43,540 nt of DNA from an uncultured Clostridium sp. (GCA_945919455.1 CAMEJH010000007.1:1-43540), one strand, 5' to 3'; positions 6,122-15,474 are shown, counted from the first letter of the stretch. Program-made: numbers and translations. Notes: generated by a model from the sequence alone, not told the origin.

Positions 6122-6589
6122 ATGGAAGATCTAAACGATGTTTATAATGAGTTAATAATGGAACACAGTATGAACTCATATAATAAAAAGAAACTAGAAA
6201 ATGCCGATTATTCAGAAATAGGACATAATCCAAATTGTGGAGATGAAATAACTCTAGAACTAAAATTAAATGGAAATATAATAGAAGATATGGCATTTTC
6301 AGGACATGGATGTGCAATTTCACAAGCATCAACATCTATAATGATAGATACGTTAAAAGGAAAAACTATAGATGAAGCAAAAGAAATTATAAAAACATTT
6401 ATAGAAATGATTAAAAGGGAAATAACTGATGAAGAACAGCTAAAAAAATTAGAAGATGCGATAGCTTTTAGAAATGTATCAAATATGCCAGCTAGAGTAA
6501 AATGTGCTCTACTTGCATGGCACACTATAGAAGATATGCTAAATAAAAATGAGAATAATGGAAACAGCAGTATTAATTGCTGCCATTAA
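6122..6589 (+). CDS. sufU: Zn-dependent sulfur-transfer protein SufU
   Basis: A 155-aa SufU/IscU-fold protein. SufU accepts persulfide sulfur from SufS through a zinc site. The ligand set is visible as C39 and D41 in NPNCGDE, C64 in GHGCAIS and C128 in RVKCAL. The insertion between the second and third ligands (about residues 78-113) marks SufU rather than IscU. The start at 6122 has GAAAGG upstream and begins MEDLNDVYNELI as in the family; a longer in-frame start at 6086 lacks a ribosome site and adds unlike residues. The extra C-terminal C153-C154 is unusual. The gene is separated from sufS by candidate toxin-antitoxin unit 2. Confidence 0.93.
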   Translation: MEDLNDVYNELIMEHSMNSYNKKKLENADYSEIGHNPNCGDEITLELKLNGNIIEDMAFSGHGCAISQASTSIMIDTLKGKTIDEAKEIIKTFIEMIKREITDEEQLKKLEDAIAFRNVSNMPARVKCALLAWHTIEDMLNKNENNGNSSINCCH

Positions 6590-6621
6590 TCAGATAAAAA
6601 ATTTAAAAGGAGATTACTTAT

Positions 6622-7329
6622 ATGAAAGAAGCATTAGTATTGTTTTCTGGAGGAAAAGACTCTTTTTTATCAACACTATTAATGATAGAAAAAGGATATA
6701 AGGTAAATTTGGTAACCTATGAAAATGGATGTGGATTAAAATCATCAAATGCATTGCATGAAGGTAAAAGAATTCAAAAAAAGTATGGCGTAGAAAAGGT
6801 AAAAAATTTAGGTATACACAGAACAGATGCAATATGGAGAGAATTTCTATACCCATATTATAATATAAAACCAAGTGAAATTTTAAAATTGTATGGGGAA
6901 GTTCCAATATCGCAATTTAATTGCTTGTCATGCAGACTTGCTATGTATGTAATGTCAATAATCATATGCATAAAAAATAATATAGACACCGTAGTTGATG
7001 GTGCTAGAACTAGTCAGATGTTTGCAATAGAACAAAATGAACTATTAGAAAGATTTGAAAAATTTTTTAATAAATACAATATGCAAATATTGTATCCGTT
7101 AAAAGAATTAAAAGATGATTTTGAATTAAAAAATCAATTATTAATAAGAGGATTTGTGCCAAAAACATTAGAACCACAATGCTTGCTAGGAATCCCATTG
7201 AAAGAAAATGAAATAGATAATAAAATTATAAAATCAACAGCAAAAGTTTTTGATGATTTATTAAAGAATAAAGCTGAAGAACTAATAAAAAAATACAGAG
7301 ATGTTAATATATCAGGAGAATATTTATAA
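6622..7329 (+). CDS. PP-loop ATPase with three-Cys pattern, possible RNA thiolation enzyme
   Basis: A 235-aa N-type ATP pyrophosphatase. The PP-loop SGGKDS is at residues 9-14. Cysteines C101-X2-C104 (FNCLSC) and C187 (EPQCLLG) resemble the three-Cys [4Fe-4S] ligand sets of TtcA/TtuA-like thiolases, though the overall sequence also recalls diphthamide- or QueC-type PP-loop proteins. It lies downstream of sufU. Its stop overlaps the next ATG by one base, and mnmA follows, so a role in sulfur insertion into RNA or a small molecule is a reasonable guess. I cannot name the substrate. AAAAGGAG is the ribosome site. Confidence 0.7.
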   Translation: MKEALVLFSGGKDSFLSTLLMIEKGYKVNLVTYENGCGLKSSNALHEGKRIQKKYGVEKVKNLGIHRTDAIWREFLYPYYNIKPSEILKLYGEVPISQFNCLSCRLAMYVMSIIICIKNNIDTVVDGARTSQMFAIEQNELLERFEKFFNKYNMQILYPLKELKDDFELKNQLLIRGFVPKTLEPQCLLGIPLKENEIDNKIIKSTAKVFDDLLKNKAEELIKKYRDVNISGEYL

Positions 7330-7865
7330 TGGATAATAGAAGTAAAAAATTTGTATTTGTTCCTTTTTGCTTGATGGCACAAGCATATCAAGCACAGGGA
7401 ATTGTTAAATATGAATGGAAAGCATCAATTAACCCTTTTATGAATTTATTAATTGAAAATGATATTAATATTGTTCAAATGCCATGTGCAGAAAGTACTT
7501 TTAATAATAACTTAATAAGAGAGCCTAAAGGAATTAAAAAATATGACACAGAAGAATTTAATAAACATTGTGAATTATTAGCAGAACAAGTGGCAAATCA
7601 AATAATAAATATTTGTAGTAATGGATATGAAGTAATAGCTATTTTAGGAATAGAACAATCACCATCTTGTTGTGTAAATTATATATATACTAACAAGGGA
7701 ATGGAAAATAGAAAAGGACTATTCATGGAAAAATTATATTTAAAAATAAAAAGTTTAGATATACCTATAATAGGAGTAAATAGAAAATATATTAATAAAT
7801 CATTTGATATGCTAAAAAAAGTAATAGAAGATGCATATAAAAAGGAAGAAGAATATGGAAAATAA
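7329..7865 (+). CDS. TudS-related (DUF523-like) putative desulfidase
   Basis: A 178-aa protein. Cysteines sit in FVPFC (C14), QMPCAES (C53) and IEQSPSCC (C114/C115). This matches the layout of TudS thiouracil desulfidases, where three Cys hold a [4Fe-4S] cluster and the last motif is SPSC. The N-terminal Cys segment and GIEQSPSC are the main grounds for the call; the middle is divergent, as in the CD3072-type TudS-related subgroup. It is translationally coupled to the PP-loop gene and overlaps mnmA by 11 nt. A sulfur-adding enzyme next to a sulfur-removing one suggests thio-nucleobase salvage or quality control. That link is inference. Confidence 0.6.
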   Translation: MDNRSKKFVFVPFCLMAQAYQAQGIVKYEWKASINPFMNLLIENDINIVQMPCAESTFNNNLIREPKGIKKYDTEEFNKHCELLAEQVANQIINICSNGYEVIAILGIEQSPSCCVNYIYTNKGMENRKGLFMEKLYLKIKSLDIPIIGVNRKYINKSFDMLKKVIEDAYKKEEEYGK

Positions 7866-8907
7866 AAAAGTATTATTAGGAATGAGTGGAGGAGTAGATA
7901 GTTCAGTCTCAGCTCTACTCTTAAAAGAAAAAGGATATGAAGTAATTGGAACAACACTAGAACTATTTACAGGAAGCAGTTGTTGCAATACAAACACATA
8001 TATGGATGCTAAAAATGTATGCAATCAAATAGGAATACCACACTTTATATATAATTGCAAAGATGAATTTAAAAAATGCGTAATACAGGACTTTATAGAC
8101 TGTTATGCAAATTGTAAGACTCCAAATCCATGTATTGAATGCAATAAATATATGAAATTCGGATATATGTGGGAAAAAGCAAAAGAACTAGGATGTAATT
8201 ACATAGCTACAGGTCATTATGCAAAAACAGAATATAGTGAAAAATATGGTAGATGGGTATTAAAAAAATCAAAAGCAGGAAAAAAAGATCAAAGTTATGT
8301 GTTATGGAACATTCCAAAAGATTTAATAGAACATGTATTATTTCCACTTGCTGATTTTGAAAGCAAAGAAGAAATACGAGAAATTGCAAGAAAGAACGAA
8401 TTAAAAGTAGCAAATAAACCAGATAGTGAAGATATCTGTTTTGTACCAGATGGAAACTATAAAAAGTTCTTAGAAAATAATTCTGAAATAAAACCAAAAG
8501 TTGGAAACATAGTAAACTCTAAAGGCGAAATTCTAGGAAAACACACAGGGTTATATAATTATACAATAGGGCAAAGAAAAGGTCTTGGAATTTCATATTC
8601 TGTTCCACTATTTGTGTTAGGCTTTAATCCAACAAAAAATGAAGTAATTGTTGGAGAAGAAAAAGAACTATATAAAAAAGAAATCTTGGTAACAGATATA
8701 AATTTGCTACTAGTAGATGAAATTAAAGAGCCTATGGAAGTAGAAGTAAAAACAAGATATTCTGCAAAAGTTGCAAAAGCAACAATAATACAAAATAACA
8801 ATGAAATCAAAGTAATATTTGATGAACCTCAAAGGGCAATTACACCAGGCCAATCAGCAGTGTTTTATGTTGGAGATATTGTACTTGGTGGGGGAAAAAT
8901 TAAATAG
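7855..8907 (+). CDS. mnmA: tRNA-uridine 2-sulfurtransferase MnmA
   Basis: A 350-aa enzyme that thiolates U34 of Lys, Glu and Gln tRNAs. SGGVDS (residues 11-16) is the ATP-binding PP-loop. C96 in TPNPCIECNKYMKFG is the position of the catalytic nucleophile, and C195 in SEDICFVPDG is the persulfide Cys. TIGQRKGLGIS marks the central domain, and the beta-barrel end contains QRAITPGQSAVFY. The start at 7855 is chosen because MENKKVLLGMSGG fits the family and AAGGAAGAAG precedes it; the longer in-frame start at 7831 has no support. It overlaps the TudS-like gene by 11 nt, and sulfur could be supplied by SufS or a relay. Confidence 0.95.
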   Translation: MENKKVLLGMSGGVDSSVSALLLKEKGYEVIGTTLELFTGSSCCNTNTYMDAKNVCNQIGIPHFIYNCKDEFKKCVIQDFIDCYANCKTPNPCIECNKYMKFGYMWEKAKELGCNYIATGHYAKTEYSEKYGRWVLKKSKAGKKDQSYVLWNIPKDLIEHVLFPLADFESKEEIREIARKNELKVANKPDSEDICFVPDGNYKKFLENNSEIKPKVGNIVNSKGEILGKHTGLYNYTIGQRKGLGISYSVPLFVLGFNPTKNEVIVGEEKELYKKEILVTDINLLLVDEIKEPMEVEVKTRYSAKVAKATIIQNNNEIKVIFDEPQRAITPGQSAVFYVGDIVLGGGKIK

Positions 8908-8917
8908 GAGGGAAACA

Positions 8918-9535
8918 ATGATAGAAAATATAGAAATAAACTGTCATAGTTCAATAAAAATAAATAAAGGAAAAGTAATATATATAGATCCATTCAAAAT
9001 AGAAAACGAGAAATATGATGCAGATATTATATTTATCACACATGATCATTATGACCACTATTCTCCAGAAGATATAGAAAAAATCATAAAAGAAAATACA
9101 ATTATTGTAGCGCCAAAAACAGTTAAAGCACTAAGTAAAATGAAAAATGTTGTATCTGTAGAGCCAAAGAATACATATGAAGTAGAAGGAATAAAAATAG
9201 AAACTATACCATCATATAATGTAAATAAACAATTTCATCAAAAACAAAACGATTGGGTAGGATATATATTAGAGATTGAAGGTGTAAGATATTATATTGC
9301 GGGAGATACAGATATTACACCTGAAAATAGACAAGTAAAATGCGATGTAGCATTTGTTCCAATTGGAGGAACGTATACAATGGACTACAAAGAAGCAGCA
9401 CAATTAATAAATGAAATTAAACCAAAAATAGTAATACCAGAACATTATGGAAGTGTTGTTGGAACAAAAGAAGATGCAATAAAATTTCAAAAGTTATTAA
9501 ATAATGATATTGAATGTAAAGTACTAATTAAATGA
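8918..9535 (+). CDS. Metallo-beta-lactamase-fold hydrolase (UlaG-like)
   Basis: A 205-aa protein with the HxHxDH-type metal motif as THDHYDHYSPEDI near residues 44-56. YIAGDT at about 126-131 and PEHYGSV near 180 provide later metal ligands. This is the compact UlaG/L-ascorbate-lactonase-like branch, often annotated only as MBL-fold hydrolase; substrate unknown. The start at 8918 has TAGGAGGGAAACA upstream; an upstream in-frame Met lies inside mnmA and is not needed. Its TGA stop lies inside the start region of the next gene, suggesting coupled translation. Confidence 0.88.
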   Translation: MIENIEINCHSSIKINKGKVIYIDPFKIENEKYDADIIFITHDHYDHYSPEDIEKIIKENTIIVAPKTVKALSKMKNVVSVEPKNTYEVEGIKIETIPSYNVNKQFHQKQNDWVGYILEIEGVRYYIAGDTDITPENRQVKCDVAFVPIGGTYTMDYKEAAQLINEIKPKIVIPEHYGSVVGTKEDAIKFQKLLNNDIECKVLIK

Positions 9536-9543
9536 GGTATGAT

Positions 9544-10215
9544 ATGAAGAAATTTAAAACCATATTTTTTACTATTGTAATATTATTTATAATTATATGT
9601 GTATCAATATTAGTATTTCTATTCTATCATACACATAAAACAGAATATTATGCTGAAGACTTTGAAATTGAAATAATAAAAAGTAAAACAGATTATGATA
9701 ATGATGGAATAGATGACTATACAGACATTTTGCAAGGAGCAAAAGCAGAAGCGGAAAGAAAACCTACATATAAAAGTACATATTATGCAGGAGGATATCC
9801 ACCTGATACTGAAGGAGTATGTACAGATGTAATATGGAGAGCGTTAAGAGATGCTGGATATTCATTAAAAGACATGGTAGATGAAGATATCAAGCAAAAT
9901 ATATCAGAATATCCAAGAGTAGAAGATAAACCAGATCCAAATATAGATTTTAGAAGGGTGCCAAATTTAAAAGTATATTTCGAAAGGAATCATATTGTAT
10001 TAACAACAGACTTAAATAAAATAGAAGAGTGGCAACCAGGAGATATTGTAGTATTTGGAAACAGTCATATAGGAATAATATCAGACAAAAGAAATAAAAA
10101 AGGAATACCATATTTATTACATAATGGAGGACAACCTATTAGAGAAGAAGATATACTAGAATTATATAATCAATATGAACAAATAACAGGGCATTTTAGA
10201 CTAAGGGAAATTTAA
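9544..10215 (+). CDS. Membrane-anchored DUF1287 protein
   Basis: A 223-aa protein. Residues 3-28 form one membrane span or uncleaved signal (FKTIFFTIVILFIIICVSILVFLF). The extracellular part shows the DUF1287 pattern: YYAGGYPPDTEGVCTDVIWRAL near 80-100, VPNLKVYFERN, WQPGDIVVFG, HIGIISDKR and LHNGGQP. The conserved Cys in GVCTDV and the His in HIGII suggest an NlpC/P60-like hydrolase fold, but function is not established. GAGG at 9534-9537 favours ATG 9544 over the in-frame ATG at 9532. The last codons overlap a 31-nt stem-loop repeat. Confidence 0.85.
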   Translation: MKKFKTIFFTIVILFIIICVSILVFLFYHTHKTEYYAEDFEIEIIKSKTDYDNDGIDDYTDILQGAKAEAERKPTYKSTYYAGGYPPDTEGVCTDVIWRALRDAGYSLKDMVDEDIKQNISEYPRVEDKPDPNIDFRRVPNLKVYFERNHIVLTTDLNKIEEWQPGDIVVFGNSHIGIISDKRNKKGIPYLLHNGGQPIREEDILELYNQYEQITGHFRLREI

Positions 10216-10235
10216 GACACGGAATCAAATTTCCC
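10205..10235 (+). repeat. 31-nt stem-loop repeat, copy 1
   Basis: GGGAAATTT and AAATTTCCC pair perfectly around a 13-nt loop containing AAGACACGGAATC. It covers the last three codons and stop of the DUF1287 gene and ends 21 nt before ogt. It matches the family at 11199-11263 and 28563-28627. Confidence 0.7.
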
Positions 10236-10256
10236 AATTTCTAAAGGAGAATAAAA

Positions 10257-10751
10257 ATGAATTATGCATGTAAATATAACTCACCAATTGGTGAAATAAC
10301 AATGGTAAGTGATGGAAGATTTTTAATATGTTTATCTATAGAAGGACAAAGTATGCCTTTTAAAGAATTAGAATTTAAAGAAAATTTGTATATATTTGAA
10401 CTAACAAAAAAATGGCTAGATGAATATTTTGAAGGAAACGAACCTAAAATAAAAATACCAATTAAACTAGATGGATCAGACTTTAGAAAGGATGTATGGA
10501 ATATTCTATTAGAAATACCTTATGGAAAAACTATCACTTATGGAGAAATTGCAAAAAAGATAGCAGAAAAAAGACATATAATAAAGATGTCTGCACAAGC
10601 AGTTGGAGGAGCAGTAGGACATAATCCTATTTCAATTATAGTTCCATGTCACAGAGTTCTTGGAGTAAATAAGAATATAACTGGATATGGAGGAGGACTA
10701 CATTTAAAAAGAGAATTACTAAAGATTGAAAAAATTGAATGGAGTGAATGA
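10257..10751 (+). CDS. ogt: Methylated-DNA-[protein]-cysteine S-methyltransferase
   Basis: A 164-aa suicide repair protein that removes O6-methyl groups from guanine. The acceptor is C131 in IIVPCHRVLG. Upstream are PYGKTITYGEIA (HTH region) and QAVGGAVGHNPI, which includes the arginine-finger region normally written RAVGxANGxNP. Here the Arg is replaced by Gln (SAQAVGG), as in many family members. Size fits Ogt. The ribosome site is AAAGGAGA. A stem-loop repeat lies in the short gap before it, and the next gene starts one base after its stop. Confidence 0.93.
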   Translation: MNYACKYNSPIGEITMVSDGRFLICLSIEGQSMPFKELEFKENLYIFELTKKWLDEYFEGNEPKIKIPIKLDGSDFRKDVWNILLEIPYGKTITYGEIAKKIAEKRHIIKMSAQAVGGAVGHNPISIIVPCHRVLGVNKNITGYGGGLHLKRELLKIEKIEWSE

Positions 10752-10752
10752 T

Positions 10753-11091
10753 ATGGTATATAAATATTATAAATTGGTAAGAGATAAAATAGTTAATAAT
10801 ATAAATAGCCAAAAAGGAAAAAAAGCAACTTGGAGAACAATGGAGGAAGATGAATATTTAAAGGAACTCAATAAAAAGCTAATAGAAGAAGCAAAAGAAT
10901 TTATTGAAGAAAACGATCCAGAAGAATTAGCTGATTTAATGGAAGTTTTAGAAGCTATTATAAAAGCAAGAAATATAAAATTAGATGAAGTAAGAAAAAT
11001 TAAGGAACAGAAAAAAGAAAAAAAAGGAGCATTTCAAGATAGAATATTCTTAGAGACTGTAGAAGAACCAGAAAAAGAACAAGAAAAATAA
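10753..11091 (+). CDS. MazG-like nucleotide pyrophosphohydrolase family protein
   Basis: A 112-aa all-alpha protein. It begins MVYKYYKLVRDKIV, the KLVRDKI opening shared with phosphoribosyl-ATP pyrophosphohydrolase-like and phage MazG-like proteins. KLIEEAKEFIEEN and ELADLMEVLEAIIKA supply the acidic EExxE and ExxD motifs that bind magnesium. The likely role is hydrolysis of (possibly non-canonical) NTPs. The start at 10753 is preferred because GGAG lies 8 nt upstream inside the end of ogt, and the extra nine upstream residues overlap ogt. The C-terminus is a Lys/Glu-rich tail. Confidence 0.8.
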   Translation: MVYKYYKLVRDKIVNNINSQKGKKATWRTMEEDEYLKELNKKLIEEAKEFIEENDPEELADLMEVLEAIIKARNIKLDEVRKIKEQKKEKKGAFQDRIFLETVEEPEKEQEK

Positions 11092-11097
11092 AATAAA

Positions 11098-11140
11098 TTA
11101 GCACTCTACTATTGACATTGCTAAAACAATGTATTATAAT
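11098..11140 (+). promoter_or_regulatory. clpB promoter with CIRCE-like HrcA operator
   Basis: TTAGCACTC (11098-11106), 9 nt, then CATTGCTAA (11116-11124): the CIRCE layout TTAGCACTC-N9-GAGTGCTAA with two mismatches in the right arm. It overlaps a consensus promoter, TTGACA (11112-11117), 17 bp, TATAAT (11135-11140). Repression by HrcA and induction by heat follow from established knowledge of CIRCE. htpG has the same arrangement. Confidence 0.85.
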
Positions 11141-11153
11141 TGTATATGTAAAT

Positions 11154-11193
11154 AAAAAAAGGCACATTCTATATATAAAAGACTGTGCTTTTT
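11154..11193 (+). terminator. Terminator-like attenuator in the clpB leader
   Basis: An A-run and GGCACA pair with TGTGC and TTTTT (11184-11193) around a 17-nt loop. The element lies downstream of the clpB start site, so it would stop transcripts early unless read through. It could equally be bidirectional because of the A-run on its left. Confidence 0.5.
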
Positions 11194-11198
11194 ACAAT

Positions 11199-11263
11199 GG
11201 GAAAAACAAGACCCGGGATGAAATTGCCCAATGGGAAAAAAGAAACCCGGAATGAAATTACCC
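11199..11263 (+). repeat. Tandem pair of 31-nt stem-loop repeats in the clpB leader
   Basis: Copies at 11199-11229 and 11233-11263, 34-bp period. Each starts GGGAAAAA, carries ACCCGGGATGAAATT or ACCCGGAATGAAATT in the middle, and ends CCCAA. They sit directly before the clpB ribosome site (AAAAGGAGGG). The GGG/CCC ends can close a stem, with alternatives using the inner CCCGGG. Confidence 0.75.
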
Positions 11264-11279
11264 AAAAGGAGGGATAATT

Positions 11280-13871
11280 ATGAATATTCAAAAATTTACG
11301 CAAAAATCATTAGAGGCAATACAAAGTGCACAAAACTTAGCGATAGAAAATCAAAATGCACAAGTAGAGCAAGAACATTTATTGCTAGCCTTATTAGAAC
11401 AAGAAAACAGCTTAATAAAAGAATTAATTAAGAAAATAGGAGATGAAGAAGCACTAGAACAAGAAGTAAGAAACAAAATAGTAAATAAACCAAGAATGAC
11501 AGGAGGAGCAAGACCTAGTGATAGCATATATGTATCACAAGATGTTGATGCAGTTTTAGCAAGTTCTGAATCCATATCTAAAAAGATGAAAGATGAATAT
11601 GTATCAGTAGAACATATAATGCTTGCAATATTTGACAATGCAAATAGAGAAATAAAAGAAATATTTAGAGCGTTTAATATTAACAAAAATGAATTTTTAA
11701 AAGCATTATCACAAGTAAGAGGAAACACAAGAGTAACAACAGACAATCCAGAAGAAACATATGATGCATTAAAAAAATATGGCCAAGATTTAGTCCAAAT
11801 GGCAAGAGAACAAAAGTTAGATCCTGTAATAGGAAGAGATTCAGAAATTAGAAATGTTATAAGAATTCTATCAAGAAAAACTAAAAACAATCCATGTTTA
11901 ATAGGTGAACCGGGTGTAGGTAAAACTGCAATAGCAGAAGGGCTAGCATTAAGAATTGTAAGAGGAGATGTTCCAGAAGGTTTAAAAGATTGCACAATCT
12001 TTTCACTAGATATGGGTTCATTAGTCGCAGGTGCTAAATATAGAGGAGAATTTGAAGAAAGATTAAAAGCAGTATTGCAAGAAATAAAGAAAAGTGAAGG
12101 GAAAATAATATTATTTATTGATGAAATTCATACAATAGTTGGAGCAGGAAAAACAGATGGAGCAATGGATGCAGGAAATATATTAAAGCCAATGTTGGCA
12201 AGAGGAGAATTACATTGTATAGGCGCAACAACACTAAATGAATATAGACAATATATAGAAAAAGACCAAGCACTTGAAAGACGTTTCCAACCAGTAATGG
12301 TAGATGAACCAACTGTAGAAGATACAATTTCAATATTAAGAGGGCTAAAAGAAAGATATGAAGTATATCATGGTGTTAAAATTTCAGACAATAGCTTAAT
12401 TGCTGCAGCGACATTATCTCATAGATATATATCAGATAGATTTTTACCTGATAAAGCAATAGACCTAATAGATGAAGCTTGTGCCATGATTAAAACAGAA
12501 ATGGAATCAATGCCTACAGAACTTGATGAAGTATCAAGAAAAATAATGCAATTAGAAATAGAAGAAACAGCTCTAAGCAAAGAAAAAGATGAAATATCAA
12601 AACAGCGTTTAGCAGACATACAAAAAGAAAAAGCAGAATTAAAAACAAAATTTGATGGCATGAAAGCTAAATGGGAAAATGAAAAAGAGGCAATTGGAAA
12701 GGTTCAAAAATTAAGAGAAGAAATAGAACATGTCAATAGCGAAATTGAACAAGCTGAAAGAAAATATGACTTAAATAAAGTAGCTGAATTAAGATATGGT
12801 AAACTTCCAGAACTACAAAAAGAACTTCAAAAAGAAGAAGAACTTTCAGAAAAAGGAAAAGAAGATGGCTTACTAAGGAATAAAGTAACAGAAGATGAAA
12901 TAGCAAAAATAATATCAAGATGGACAGGAATACCTGTTACAAAATTAATGGAAGGCGAAAGAGAAAAAATATTGCATCTAAGTGAAATTCTTCATAAGAG
13001 AGTAATTGGACAAGATGAAGCAGTAGAAAAAGTATCAGAAGCAATAATGCGTTCAAGAGCAGGAATAGGAGATCCAAAAAGACCAATAGGTTCATTCTTA
13101 TTTTTAGGACCAACGGGTGTAGGAAAAACAGAACTTGCAAAATCACTTGCTGAAAGCTTATTTGATGATGAACACAACATTGTAAGAATTGATATGTCTG
13201 AATATATGGAAAAATATTCTGTTTCAAGATTAATTGGTGCACCTCCAGGATATGTAGGATATGAAGAAGGGGGTCAACTAACAGAAGCAGTTAGAAGAAA
13301 ACCTTATTCTGTAGTTTTATTTGATGAAATTGAAAAGGCTCATCCAGATGTATTTAATATCTTATTACAGGTATTAGATGATGGAAGAATAACAGATTCA
13401 CAAGGAAGAACAGTTGACTTTAAAAATACAATAATCATATTAACATCTAACTTAGGCTCAGATTATATATTAGAAGGAATTCAAGATAATGGTGAAATTT
13501 CAGAAGAGGCAAAAGAAAAAGTTAATATGCTATTAAAACAAAGCTTTAGACCAGAATTTTTAAACCGTTTAGATGAAATAATATTCTATAAACCTCTTCG
13601 TAAAAACGAAATTGCAAAAATATTAGAATTATTAATAAAAGATCTAGAAAGAAGACTAGAAGATAAGCACATAAAACTAGAATTAACACAAGCAGCAAAA
13701 GATTATTTGATAAATAATGGATATGATGAAGTTTATGGAGCAAGACCTTTAAAGAGATTTGTTCAAAAGAAACTTGAAACTTTAATTGCTAAAAAGATAT
13801 TAAATCAAGAAATTTTGCCTAATACTGCTGTTGTAGTAGATTGCAGAGATAATGAATTGTATATAAAATAA
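11280..13871 (+). CDS. clpB: ATP-dependent disaggregase ClpB
   Basis: An 863-aa Hsp100 chaperone, normal length for ClpB. The N-terminal Clp_N repeats (residues 1-145) include [10 protein letters not shown] and [12 protein letters not shown]1 has Walker [10 protein letters not shown] near 200 and [13 protein letters not shown]. The coiled-coil middle domain at about 400-530, absent from ClpA/ClpC-type proteases, supports ClpB. NBD2 has [16 protein letters not shown] near 605, and [20 protein letters not shown] leads to the C-terminal domain. No ClpP-binding IGF loop was noticed. It acts with DnaK to rescue aggregated protein. Expression is probably heat-inducible through the CIRCE-like operator at 11098. 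A strong ribosome site precedes the ATG. Confidence 0.97.
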   Translation: MNIQKFTQKSLEAIQSAQNLAIENQNAQVEQEHLLLALLEQENSLIKELIKKIGDEEALEQEVRNKIVNKPRMTGGARPSDSIYVSQDVDAVLASSESISKKMKDEYVSVEHIMLAIFDNANREIKEIFRAFNINKNEFLKALSQVRGNTRVTTDNPEETYDALKKYGQDLVQMAREQKLDPVIGRDSEIRNVIRILSRKTKNNPCLIGEPGVGKTAIAEGLALRIVRGDVPEGLKDCTIFSLDMGSLVAGAKYRGEFEERLKAVLQEIKKSEGKIILFIDEIHTIVGAGKTDGAMDAGNILKPMLARGELHCIGATTLNEYRQYIEKDQALERRFQPVMVDEPTVEDTISILRGLKERYEVYHGVKISDNSLIAAATLSHRYISDRFLPDKAIDLIDEACAMIKTEMESMPTELDEVSRKIMQLEIEETALSKEKDEISKQRLADIQKEKAELKTKFDGMKAKWENEKEAIGKVQKLREEIEHVNSEIEQAERKYDLNKVAELRYGKLPELQKELQKEEELSEKGKEDGLLRNKVTEDEIAKIISRWTGIPVTKLMEGEREKILHLSEILHKRVIGQDEAVEKVSEAIMRSRAGIGDPKRPIGSFLFLGPTGVGKTELAKSLAESLFDDEHNIVRIDMSEYMEKYSVSRLIGAPPGYVGYEEGGQLTEAVRRKPYSVVLFDEIEKAHPDVFNILLQVLDDGRITDSQGRTVDFKNTIIILTSNLGSDYILEGIQDNGEISEEAKEKVNMLLKQSFRPEFLNRLDEIIFYKPLRKNEIAKILELLIKDLERRLEDKHIKLELTQAAKDYLINNGYDEVYGARPLKRFVQKKLETLIAKKILNQEILPNTAVVVDCRDNELYIK

Positions 13872-13882
13872 CCAATAAATAT

Positions 13883-13930
13883 CTCAGGTATTTTCCTATA
13901 TATAGGATAAAACCTGAGGTTCTTTTATTT
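13883..13930 (+). terminator. Terminator after clpB
   Basis: CTCAGGT (13883-13889) pairs with ACCTGAG (13912-13918). The inner TCCTATATATAGGA is self-complementary, and GTTCTTTTATTT follows. No gene is seen from here to 14034, only AT-rich sequence. Confidence 0.8.
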
Positions 13931-14033
13931 ATTATATATCCTTAATTATTTAAATTAAAGAAATGTCATAATAAAATTATACCAATAAAATTTAACAAAA
14001 TCAAGGATTTTACAAAAAATAAATGTATACAAA

Positions 14034-15474
14034 ATGAAAGAAAAAAAAGGAATAACATTAATAGCCTTAGTTGTAACAATAGTAGTACTTCTAATACTAG
14101 CAGGAGTAAGCATAAGTATGCTAACAGGAGAGAGTGGAATAATAAAACAAGCGATGGATGCAAAAGACAAGACAATTATAGGACAAGAACAAGAACAAGT
14201 AGAAATGGCATATGTATCAGCAGCAACTACAAAATTAGGTGATGAAGTAACTGAAACAAATTTACAAAACGAACTAGATATAATAGTAGGAGAAACAAAA
14301 ACAAATGTAACAACAAATGATGATGAAACTCTAAATGTTTTGTTTGCTGATACGCAACATAATTATAATGTTAATAAAGGAGAAGTTTTTAGAATAGAAT
14401 CAGAAGAGGTTCCAAAAGGAATTGTTGCAAGAATCGGAACAGTATATTATGGAACATTACAATCTGCAATTGATGCAATAACTAATGATAATACCGAAAC
14501 TACCATTGTGTTATTAGTTGATATTTCAGAAAATGTTACTGTTGCTGAAAATCAAAATATTATATTAAATCTTAATAATCATACAATAACAAATTTAAGT
14601 GAAACTCCTATTATTACATTATCTGGAACTTTAACAATAAAAAATGGTATAATTACTGGAACATATACTAATAGAGTTGCAACAATTTGCACTAACGTAA
14701 GTTCTGAGTTAAATTTATCTCACTCAATTATAGATAGAAACAGTGATGGTGCTTACAATTGGGAAACAATAGAACTACATGGAGTCTTAAATATTGATTC
14801 AGGAAAGATAAATAGTCCTAATTCAAATACAATATGCACGTATCCGAATTATGAAAGTTCGATAAATATTGGTGGTACAGCAGAAGTAATCGGTAGTAGC
14901 GCGAATTATGTAACTATATTTAATTGCCATAAAATGACAATGACGGGAGGAAAGATAATTGGGACTGGGAATAGTGCGATAGACAACGAAGCAGCGCGGC
15001 GTACTTACTATGAATGGGGGCACTATTGAATATAATAATGAAAGCATAAGTAATGGAACCGTTGGAACTTATATGAACGCGATTTATAATAAAGGGAAGA
15101 TGGAAATAAATTCAGGAACAGTTACATCTAACACAATTGCTATAGCCGTTGAAGGAGGAACGGTTAATATAAATGGTGGAACAATAGAAGGGAGAGGAAG
15201 AACCATAGATGAGTATAAAGGAACAATTAATATAAACGGAGGAAATATAGTAAGTAATGTGCTTTCAGGATATGCATCGTCAGCACTAGAAATTTATTCG
15301 GTAGTAAATTTCTATGATGGAACAATAAATACAATTGATGATATGCATATGGGCGACAATGCAGTATTTAATCATTATGGGGGAGAAATAATAAAATCAT
15401 CACCTATAAGAGGTCTATTCTCTGGAAATGGAACCTATAACGATTATAGGGAAAAAAGAGATATAACAGATTAA
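14034..15474 (+). pseudogene. Prepilin-leader beta-helix surface protein gene, frameshifted
   Basis: The first reading frame (14034-15029) starts MKEKKGITLIALVVTIVVLL, a type IV prepilin-like leader cut after Gly, with Ala where Glu5 is usual. It continues with a Thr/Asn-rich region and repeats of the N-hTI-GTLTIxNG kind. The frame ends abruptly in AARRTYYEWGHY. The other frame continues the same repeats from just upstream of 15010 (GVLTMNGGTIEYNN), with NINGGTIEGRG and NINGGNIVSN, to a stop at 15474. Joined near 14985-15005 they give one protein of about 480 aa. The junction sequence GAAGCAGCGCGGCGTAC is oddly GC-rich. It may be a real mutation, phase variation or an assembly error. No Shine-Dalgarno sequence precedes the ATG. 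Function unknown; likely cell-surface. Confidence 0.75.

Noticed and set aside
11199..11263. CRISPR-like repeats
   Set aside because: Two adjacent 31-nt copies are separated by 3 bp, with no spacers and no cas genes. Other copies are dispersed and inverted.
11231..11431. 66-aa plus-strand ORF beginning [14 protein letters not shown] over the clpB start
   Set aside because: It overlaps clpB in another frame, and its first codons are the stem-loop repeat. No ribosome site, and the sequence is a shift of ClpB codons.
11351..11995. 214-aa minus-strand ORF opposite clpB
   Set aside because: Shadow ORF produced by AT-rich codon bias of clpB on the other strand; Ser/Leu/Phe-rich, with no start signals and no family.
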